From Chloroflexota bacterium (GTDB taxonomy: Bacteria > Chloroflexota > Anaerolineae > UBA4142), in NCBI GenBank assembly GCA_016865935.1, contig VGOB01000023.1, positions 1 to 36,320 on the forward strand: a stretch of DNA of 36,320 nucleotides. The letters are read 5' to 3'. Every line of letters starts with the position of its first letter. The first letter of the stretch is position 1. A program made the translations under genes and the position numbers. Shown here in pieces: positions 31,160 to 36,320 of this stretch. Under the pieces are notes generated by a model. It had not been told where the DNA came from. It worked only from the letters and a program-made list of their open reading frames with translations, and made no database searches.

Positions 31160-33208
31160 ATGGCGAAATTCTTTATCACTCATTCGTGGAAAGACATTGA
31201 GTTTGCGCGGCGGCTGTTCAAAGACCTCAAGGCGCACGGCGTCGAAGGGTGGATGGACGATACTGCCGTGCGCGGCGGCGAGCGTATGGCAGAAAAGATC
31301 AACGAAGGATTGGAAGGATGCGACATCTACCTTCCGATCTTCTCGCCCGCCGCGCTGGAATCGCTGTGGTGTTGGGAAGAGATCAACGCGGCGATCGCGC
31401 TGGCAAATCGCGCGGGGCGCGCGCGGAAATTGACGATCATTCCGATCATCGCGCTCAAGTGCGAGATTCCCGCGCTGCTGTCCGCGCGGCTCTATTTCGA
31501 TTTCGTCGAACGCTACGACGCCGCGCTGGCGGAATTGCTGAGCAAGGGCTTTGGCGTCACCGCGCCGATTGTGCCGACGCGTTCCGTTCATCCCGCGCCG
31601 GTCGAGCATCTTGACGAACCCCCGGCGGCGAAACCCAAATCGAAAACGTCGCCCGTGCCCGTCGCCAAAGCGGAACCGCCAGCACCGCCGCGCACCGCGC
31701 TGGAGGATGCGGAGAATCTCTACCTCGAAGCGCTGGAAGCGTTTCACTTGGAAAAATGGCAACTTGCCGCCGCAACTTTCCGCAAGGTTGTGGCGCTCCA
31801 AGCCGATTACGAGGACGCCGCCGCCAAACTCAAAGATGCCGAACGCGCGCAACGCGCAGCGGAATTGTCCGCGCGGTACGACGCCGCGACGAAAAGCATC
31901 GAGGCAGGGGATTGGCACGCCGCCATCGAGCAGTTGGAGACGCTGTTGGAGATTGACGGCGGCTATCGCGACGCGCGCGCGCGGCTGGCGTCCGCCAAAA
32001 ATATGTTGCGCGCGGCGGATTTGTATATGCAAGCGCGCGAAGCGCTTGCCGCCAAAAAGTGGAACGACGCGGTGCGCGTGCTGGAATCTCTGTTGACGCT
32101 TGCGCCCAACTATCAAGACGCGGCAACGAAATTGACCGAAGCGAAACGCTGGGCGCAATTACCTGACCTGTACCGCCGCGCGCTCAAAGCGATTGACGTC
32201 AAGCAATGGCAAGACGCGCAGGCATTGTTGGAGCAAGTCTCCGGCGTGGACGCGAATTATCGCGAAGCCAAAACGCTTTTGACGCGCGTGAACGAGCAAG
32301 CGCGCCAAGCGCTGCTGGCGGAATTGTACGACCGCGCGACCCAAGCGATTGACGCGAAAAAATGGCAAGACGCCAAGACCTTGTTGGAGCAAATTCAGAA
32401 GGTTGACGCAAACTACCGCGAAATTAAAACGCTTTTGGCGCGGGCGGAGCGCGAACTTGCGCGCAAAGATATGATTCTCATTCCCGCCGGTGAGTTCGTG
32501 ATGGGAAGCAACGAGTACGATCGCGAAAAGCCGCCGCACAAAGTGTACGTTGATGCGTTCTACATCGCGCGCTTTCCGGTGACGAACGCCGAGTACAAGA
32601 AATTCGTGGACGCGACGAAGCACAATGTGCCATTTGCAGACGCGGATTGGGCAAAGCCATACAATTGGGATCAGAAAGCCCGCACGTATCCCAAAGGACG
32701 TGAAGATCACCCTGTCGTGCTTGTGTCTTGGAACGACGTCGTGGCGTACTGCAAATGGGCAGGCGTTCGCTTACCCACTGAGGCGGAATGGGAGAAAGCC
32801 GCAAGTTGGGACGATGCGAAAAAAGAAAAACGCGTTTATCCCTGGGGCAAAGATTTTGACAAGAACAAGTGTAACACGAAGGAATCAGGAATCGGTGGCA
32901 CAACATCTGTCGGCGGATATTCAGCCAAAGGCGGCGATAGCCCGTACGGGATTGCCGATATGGCGGGGAATGTGTGGGAATGGTGCAGTTCGCGCTGGGG
33001 CAAAAATTCAGACAAGCCGGATTTCAATTATCCGTATCGTGCAGATGATGGGCGCGAAGATATGCAGAGTGATGATCGACGTATCTTGCGTGGCGGGTCG
33101 TGGCTCAACAATGTAGTCGACGCGCGCTGCGCATACCGCGGCGGGCTCCTTCCAGACTACCGTCTCTACAGCATTGGTTTTCGCGTTGCCGAGTCCGTTA
33201 CTCCCTGA
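31160..33208 (+). CDS. TIR domain - helical repeat - FGE-sulfatase-fold fusion protein
   Basis: 682 residues in three parts. Residues 1-140 are a TIR domain (FFITHSWKD, GWMDDTAVRGG) with SLWCWEEI, where E74 is the likely NADase glutamate. Residues of about 186-440 hold five helical repeats of about 50 residues, TPR-like, each with a KWxDAxxLLE core and a NYREAK or NYQDA turn. Residues 440-682 are a formylglycine-generating-enzyme fold (MILIPAGEFVMGSNEYDREKPP, RLPTEAEWEKAA, ADMAGNVWEWCSS, RGGSW, IGFRVAE). The two catalytic cysteines of true FGE are missing, so this is a binding module of C-type-lectin fold. The last 33 residues look like a retroelement variable region. GGGAG precedes ATG 31160. 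GCGC words and GCG codons thin out after about 32580. A defence or signalling role is inferred. Confidence 0.88.
   Translation: MAKFFITHSWKDIEFARRLFKDLKAHGVEGWMDDTAVRGGERMAEKINEGLEGCDIYLPIFSPAALESLWCWEEINAAIALANRAGRARKLTIIPIIALKCEIPALLSARLYFDFVERYDAALAELLSKGFGVTAPIVPTRSVHPAPVEHLDEPPAAKPKSKTSPVPVAKAEPPAPPRTALEDAENLYLEALEAFHLEKWQLAAATFRKVVALQADYEDAAAKLKDAERAQRAAELSARYDAATKSIEAGDWHAAIEQLETLLEIDGGYRDARARLASAKNMLRAADLYMQAREALAAKKWNDAVRVLESLLTLAPNYQDAATKLTEAKRWAQLPDLYRRALKAIDVKQWQDAQALLEQVSGVDANYREAKTLLTRVNEQARQALLAELYDRATQAIDAKKWQDAKTLLEQIQKVDANYREIKTLLARAERELARKDMILIPAGEFVMGSNEYDREKPPHKVYVDAFYIARFPVTNAEYKKFVDATKHNVPFADADWAKPYNWDQKARTYPKGREDHPVVLVSWNDVVAYCKWAGVRLPTEAEWEKAASWDDAKKEKRVYPWGKDFDKNKCNTKESGIGGTTSVGGYSAKGGDSPYGIADMAGNVWEWCSSRWGKNSDKPDFNYPYRADDGREDMQSDDRRILRGGSWLNNVVDARCAYRGGLLPDYRLYSIGFRVAESVTP
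33089..33187 (+). other. Candidate DGR variable region in the FGE-fold C-terminus
   Basis: Between the fixed anchors RGGSW, RCAYR, P and IGFRV, the changeable codons are CTC, AAC, AAT, GTC, GAC, GGC, CTC, CTT, GAC, TAC, CTC, TAC, AGC. All end in C or T, as expected if an AAC/AAT template was mutated at its adenines. This is the known pattern for diversity-generating retroelement targets with this fold. No template repeat or reverse transcriptase is present in the window. Confidence 0.55.
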
Positions 33209-33213
33209 AGTTG

Positions 33214-33252
33214 GTTCTGATTTCTGTCCCCTGATTTCTGTTTTCTGACCCT
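33214..33252. repeat. Heptamer array (TTTCTGA family)
   Basis: CTGA or CTGT recurs at 33217, 33224, 33231, 33238 and 33245, a strict 7-bp step, just after the stop codon of the TIR-FGE gene. Confidence 0.7.
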
Positions 33253-33265
33253 GTATTTGGGGGGT

Positions 33266-33290
33266 CTGGGGGGCGTTATGCGCCCCCCAG
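33266..33290. repeat. Strong GC hairpin downstream of the TIR-FGE gene
   Basis: A perfect 10-bp stem (CTGGGGGGCG with its complement) closes on a 5-base loop TTATG. There is no T run after it, so it is not a standard terminator. Its place about 60 bases after the candidate variable region recalls the hairpins that assist homing in some retroelement systems, but it may be just another repeat. Confidence 0.7.
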
Positions 33291-33321
33291 CGCGCGCAAA
33301 AAAGGACAACGGACAAGAAGC

Positions 33322-33355
33322 AGACCTGACAGGTTTTCAGAAACCTGTCAGGTCT
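33322..33355. repeat. Perfect 15-bp inverted repeat (ACCTGACAGG type)
   Basis: AGACCTGACAGGTTT and its complement are separated by TCAG. Perfect stem, four-base loop. Confidence 0.85.
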
Positions 33356-33388
33356 CGCGCGCCGGATCGGATTGCACGGACAAAACGA

Positions 33389-33420
33389 AACCTCGAAGGT
33401 TTCCCAAAACCTTCGAGGTT
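33389..33420. repeat. Perfect 14-bp inverted repeat (AACCTCGAAGG type)
   Basis: AACCTCGAAGGTTT and its complement are separated by four bases. With the preceding hairpin (33322-33355) it shares the layout AACCT/AGGTT at the stem ends but not the core. Confidence 0.85.
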
Positions 33421-33424
33421 CTCT

Positions 33425-33452
33425 GTTCACCGTTCACTGTCCACTGCTCACT
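33425..33452. repeat. Heptamer array at the trxB stop codon (GTTCACT family)
   Basis: Units GTTCACC, GTTCACT, GTCCACT, GCTCACT. The minus-strand trxB stop codon (33448-33450) is inside the last unit. It is the same family as 28286-28320, read on the other strand. Confidence 0.85.
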
Positions 33453-34386
33453 TGCGTCCCCGCGCGTGCTCCCACTCCGCCAGCCACTTTTCCGCTTCCA
33501 ACTCCGCCATCGTCCCATAGCCCGCGCTGACCACCGCTTGCCGGAAAATGTGATCGTGCGCTTCGCCCGCCGCAAAGACGCCGGGAATATTCGTATGCAA
33601 ACGCGCGTCCACCTTAAGGTAGCCCTCCTCGTCCATTTCCAACTGCCCCTTGAACAACCCGGTGTTCGGAATGTGTCCGATGTAAACGAAAATTCCCTGC
33701 GCCGGCAAATCCGATTTCGCGCGCGTCTGTACGTTCTCCAGCGCGAGCGCTTCCACTTTGCCGCTCCCCTTGATTTCGGTGACGACCGAATTCCAAACGA
33801 AAGCGATCTTTGGATTTTCGCGCGCGCGATCCTGCAAAATTTTTTGCGCGCGCAGTTGATCGCGGCGATGAATGACACTGACCTTGCTCGCGAACTTGGT
33901 CAGGAACAACGCTTCTTGCAGCGCGCTATCGCCGCCGCCGACGACGGCGATTTCTTTGTTGCGAAAGAAAAAGCCGTCGCAGGTCGCGCAGTACGAAACG
34001 CCGCGCCCGGTCAGTTCGCGTTCGCCCGGCGCGTTCAAGCGCCGCGGCGACGCGCCGGTCGCGACGATCAGCGCGTTCGCTTCCAGCGCGTTGCCGTTTT
34101 GCGTTTTGAGTTGGAACGGATGCATCTTCAAATTCGCTTCCGTCACCGTGTCCATCTCGACGCGCGCACCGAATTTCTCCGCTTGCTGTTGCATCAATCG
34201 AACGAGTTCGGGTCCCGTGATGCCATCGGGAAAGCCCGGATAATTTTCCACCTCGTTCGTCATTGCAATCTGCCCGCCGATTTCTTGCCCGGTCAACACG
34301 AGTGGTTTCAAATTCCCACGCGCCGCGTAAATCGCCGCGCTCAACCCCGCCGGACCGGAGCCGATGATAATTAGATTCTCAGTCAT
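33448..34386 (-). CDS. trxB: Thioredoxin reductase
   Basis: 312 residues. FAD-binding GSGPAGLSAAIYAARG lies at the N-terminus, the redox pair C133-A-T-C136 in SYCATCDGFF, an NADPH-binding VVGGGDSALQEALFL, and a final FAD contact in FAAGEAHDHIFRQAV, where most relatives have GD rather than GE. It reduces thioredoxin with NADPH. ATG 34386 follows GAGGAAAG on the minus strand. Its stop codon is in a heptamer array. It lies downstream of rsmE on the same strand, about 94 bases apart with a repeat between. Confidence 0.93.
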   Translation of the reverse strand: MTENLIIIGSGPAGLSAAIYAARGNLKPLVLTGQEIGGQIAMTNEVENYPGFPDGITGPELVRLMQQQAEKFGARVEMDTVTEANLKMHPFQLKTQNGNALEANALIVATGASPRRLNAPGERELTGRGVSYCATCDGFFFRNKEIAVVGGGDSALQEALFLTKFASKVSVIHRRDQLRAQKILQDRARENPKIAFVWNSVVTEIKGSGKVEALALENVQTRAKSDLPAQGIFVYIGHIPNTGLFKGQLEMDEEGYLKVDARLHTNIPGVFAAGEAHDHIFRQAVVSAGYGTMAELEAEKWLAEWEHARGRK

Positions 34387-34396
34387 TTGTCTTTCC

Positions 34397-34484
34397 TCGA
34401 TATTTTCGATTTTTGATTTTCGATTGCCGATTGCCTCGCCAAGCAATCGAAAATCTGAAATCGAAAATCGAAAATTCGGTCACC
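34397..34484. repeat. Heptamer inverted repeat (TTTCGAT family) between rsmE and trxB
   Basis: Left units TCGATAT, TTTCGAT, TTTTGAT, TTTCGAT, TGCCGAT. Right units GCAATCG, AAAATCT, GAAATCG, AAAATCG, AAAATTC, GGTCACC. The rsmE stop codon (34480-34482) lies in the last unit. Confidence 0.85.
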
Positions 34485-35220
34485 CCAAATCTCCCAACTC
34501 ATACAAAATCGCCGATGCCGCTGCGAGCGCGGCAGTTTCCGCGCGCAAAACGCGCGGACCCAGCGTCACCGGCACGATGTTGTGTTCGCGCGCCAGCGCG
34601 ATTTCCTCGTCCGCAAATCCGCCCTCGGGTCCGATGAACAGATTGATCTCTTTCGATTTGGGCGCGTCTTGCAGCGCGTCGCGCAAACCGCGCGACCGTT
34701 CGCCCTCGTACGGAATCAGCGACAAGCCGCCGCGCGCGGCGTACTCGCACGCGTGCGCGAACAAAGTCGCCGTGCCGATGTGCGGGAGCGCGGCGCGCCC
34801 GGCAATCTCCGCCGCCTCGACGACGATCTTCTGCCAGCGTTCCAGCCGCGTCGCGCTCACGTCCTCCAGACTGCCGACGATGCAACGCGCGGCAAGCACC
34901 GGCACGAACGCAGCGATCCCGATCTCGGTGCCCTTTTGCAACACCCAGTCGAATTTTTGTCCCTTGAGCAAACCCTGGTACAACGTGATGCGCGTCGTCG
35001 GCTCAGTTTCCAATTTCCATTTTTCGATCACGCGTCCGCGCAGCGCGTCGCGATCGATCGTGACGATTTCCGCGCGATGCGCGTACCCGGAATTATCGAG
35101 CAGGACGAACTCGTCGCCGGGTTTCATTCGCAGCACATCGCGAATCTGATGGACGACGGTGCCGCGCATCACGACGCGATTGTCACGAATGGCTTGAGGG
35201 GAAACGAAGAATCGGTGCAT
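34480..35220 (-). CDS. rsmE: 16S rRNA (uracil-1498-N3)-methyltransferase
   Basis: 246 residues of the SPOUT family. The start MHRFFVSPQAI is canonical; QGLLKGQKFDWVLQKGTEIG is a family block and the SAM-binding knot has NLFIGPEGGFADEEI and LGPRVLRAETAALAA. RsmE methylates U1498 of 16S rRNA. It is commonly found next to prmA, as here. No clear Shine-Dalgarno site is seen because a heptamer repeat fills the 60-base gap upstream, so expression may depend on read-through from prmA. Confidence 0.94.
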   Translation of the reverse strand: MHRFFVSPQAIRDNRVVMRGTVVHQIRDVLRMKPGDEFVLLDNSGYAHRAEIVTIDRDALRGRVIEKWKLETEPTTRITLYQGLLKGQKFDWVLQKGTEIGIAAFVPVLAARCIVGSLEDVSATRLERWQKIVVEAAEIAGRAALPHIGTATLFAHACEYAARGGLSLIPYEGERSRGLRDALQDAPKSKEINLFIGPEGGFADEEIALAREHNIVPVTLGPRVLRAETAALAAASAILYELGDLG

Positions 35221-35229
35221 CCGAAGACC

Positions 35230-35305
35230 AAAGATGAAAGATGAAGGATGAAAGATGAAAGAGAAGATTTATTTCATCTTTCATCTTTTATCTTTCATCT
35301 TTCCA
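35230..35305. repeat. Heptamer inverted repeat (AAGATGA / TTTCATC family)
   Basis: Left units AAGATGA, AAGATGA, AGGATGA, AAGATGA, AAGAGAA. Right units TTTCATC, TTTCATC, TTTTATC, TTTCATC. The end of prmA, including its stop codon, lies in the right arm. Same family as 30291-30397 and 31067-31103. Confidence 0.9.
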
Positions 35306-36177
35306 ATCAGCGCGATCCAATCTTCCTCTTGTTTCTTTTCAATCATTTCGATCCCGACTGCGTTCAGCGCGTCCACAACATCGTCGGACTTGAAATCCAG
35401 AATCCCGGACGCGATGACGATGCCGCCGGGGCGCAACGCCGCCGCGAGCGCGGGCGCAAGTTCGACGATCACTTCAGCCAGAATATTGATGCAGATCAGA
35501 TCGAATGAGTTGCAGGACGCGTCAATCGAACCGCGCTCGACGCGCACGACACTTTCCGCGCGATTGATCGCAACGTTGCGCGCCGCCGTTTCGACCGCGA
35601 CCGGATCCGTATCGCGCGCCAGAATTTCGCGCGCGCCCAATTTCGCGGCGGTGATCGAGAGAATCCCAGAGCCGGTGCCGACATCCAGCACGCGCGGCGC
35701 GCCGGTTTGATATTGCTCCAGCGCGAGCATACACAAGCGCGTCGTCGGATGGAGTCCGGTGCCAAACGCCATTCCTGGGTCAAGTTCGATCACAATGTCG
35801 TCGGCGCGCGGCGCGTACTCCAGCCACGATGGTTTGATGACAAGATGTTTGCCGAGGTGGAGAATCGTGTAATATCTTTTCCACGCTTCCGCCCAGTCTT
35901 CTTCGGCGAGTTCGCGCACACGCGGTTCGGTCATCGCGCGGAGTTGCGCCAGGTGCCACAAACTTTCCTGCGCGCGCTGCAACTGCTCGCGCTGATCGGA
36001 CCGCGCCGCGAAAAAAGCGCGAACCGTAAACGCTCGCGCTGGATCGAATGGTTCGCCTGCGTCCGGAATGATCGTCTGTTCGATTGCCGCGCCGGTTTCG
36101 ACCATTTCGTTCAACAATGCGGCAGCGGCTTCCGCGCCTTCCGCGTCGGTTTGGATGGAGAGTTCAAGCCAATTCAT
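35281..36177 (-). CDS. prmA: Ribosomal protein L11 methyltransferase
   Basis: About 298 residues. The N-terminal substrate-recognition domain begins MNWLELSIQT and includes AEEDWAEAWKRYY; then DPGMAFGTGLHPTTRLC; the SAM site VLDVGTGSGILSITAAKLG; and the catalytic-domain motif CINILAEVI. PrmA trimethylates ribosomal protein L11. ATG 36177 is the family-typical start; ATG 36189 and GTG 36198 are in frame upstream and none has a good ribosome site. The last seven residues (GKMKDKR) and the stop codon are encoded by a heptamer repeat, replacing the native C-terminal end. Confidence 0.95.
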   Translation of the reverse strand: MNWLELSIQTDAEGAEAAAALLNEMVETGAAIEQTIIPDAGEPFDPARAFTVRAFFAARSDQREQLQRAQESLWHLAQLRAMTEPRVRELAEEDWAEAWKRYYTILHLGKHLVIKPSWLEYAPRADDIVIELDPGMAFGTGLHPTTRLCMLALEQYQTGAPRVLDVGTGSGILSITAAKLGAREILARDTDPVAVETAARNVAINRAESVVRVERGSIDASCNSFDLICINILAEVIVELAPALAAALRPGGIVIASGILDFKSDDVVDALNAVGIEMIEKKQEEDWIALIGKMKDKR

Positions 36178-36208
36178 GGAAAGTGACATGTGACACACTG
36201 ATTTCCCT

Positions 36209-36282
36209 AGAAGGGTTTGGCGGGTGTTGAATTGGCAAGTATTCTTTCTCCCACAATTTGGGGAACAGCCGCCAACCCTTCT
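36209..36282. repeat. Inverted repeat at the end of the window
   Basis: AGAAGGGTTTGGCGG (36209-36223) and CCGCCAACCCTTCT (36269-36282) are complementary apart from one extra T. They enclose 45 bases without a coding frame. This may be a further intergenic palindromic element or the terminal structure of a longer unit beyond the window. Confidence 0.6.
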
Positions 36283-36320
36283 GGTTTCTCAGCGATTTCA
36301 ACTTGCAGGATCAAATCGCT

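Noticed and set aside
32464..33208. Functional formylglycine-generating enzyme
   Set aside because: The catalytic cysteine pair found after GGSY in true enzymes is absent; only one cysteine (in RCAYR) remains and no sulfatase gene is nearby.
33266..33290. Intrinsic terminator of the TIR-FGE gene
   Set aside because: Stem is strong but no T run follows on either strand, so it is listed as a hairpin only.
33209..36320. Reverse transcriptase or template repeat for the candidate variable region
   Set aside because: I looked downstream of the FGE gene and upstream to pyrG; no reverse transcriptase motif or second copy of the variable segment is present in this window.

Overview
The window is a stretch of bacterial chromosome, GC-rich with very frequent GCGC words, carrying housekeeping genes (dinG-type helicase, recF, pepF, pyrG, xseB, trxB, rsmE, prmA), a molybdenum hydroxylase cluster, Tat-exported DUF362 and ferredoxin-like proteins, two sensor kinases and a TIR-repeat-FGE fusion protein. 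The protein flavour (DUF362 lipoproteins with Thr/Pro linkers, XdhC plus fused hydroxylase subunits, FGE-type variable protein, GxxExxY protein) suggests Chloroflexota, perhaps Anaerolineae. That is an inference; no rRNA or tRNA is present to settle it. I see no phage genes, transposase or CRISPR.

Layout. 1-1043: a 93-bp tandem repeat, a broken flavodoxin gene and a Cys-rich DUF3795 gene. 1113-5548 (minus): exonuclease/DinG helicase, then cyclase-family hydrolase and YhhQ transporter genes read from a divergent promoter shared with recF. 5645-10803 (plus): recF, a GxxExxY gene between inverted repeats, pepF and a lipoprotein amidohydrolase, ending at a good terminator. 10902-11363: a decayed MNT/HEPN pair. 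11507-18259: a hydroxylase cluster made of a [2Fe-2S]+molybdopterin fusion, an emfourin-like protein, CorA, XdhC and an FAD+[2Fe-2S] fusion. 18256-19998: two small membrane proteins, xseB and a DUF212 phosphatase-like protein. 20121-23967: two tandem DUF362 proteins and a six-cluster NapH+NapG-like fusion. 24091-26482: sensor kinase and roadblock protein. 26693-31072: pyrG and a kinase/NarL-type regulator pair. 31160-33208: TIR-repeat-FGE fusion. 33448-36177 (minus): trxB, rsmE, prmA.

Two things stand out. First, most intergenic gaps hold degenerate arrays with a strict 7-bp (sometimes 8-bp) period, usually two complementary arms that can fold into a hairpin. Many unrelated heptamer sequences share the period. 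Twelve of 29 intact genes have their stop codon inside such an array, and several arrays lie in frame inside genes, three of them exactly at domain fusion junctions. The GGTCAGC type encodes the same heptapeptide in all three frames, which makes it frame-neutral in one orientation. Second, the TIR-repeat-FGE protein ends in a segment whose variable codons are nearly all NNC/NNT between conserved anchors, the signature of a diversity-generating retroelement target; no reverse transcriptase lies in the window.

Other repeats (a GTCATTGCGAG palindrome family and a C-rich/G-rich hairpin family) have also entered genes in frame (pepF, recF, corA) or supplied a start codon (amidohydrolase).
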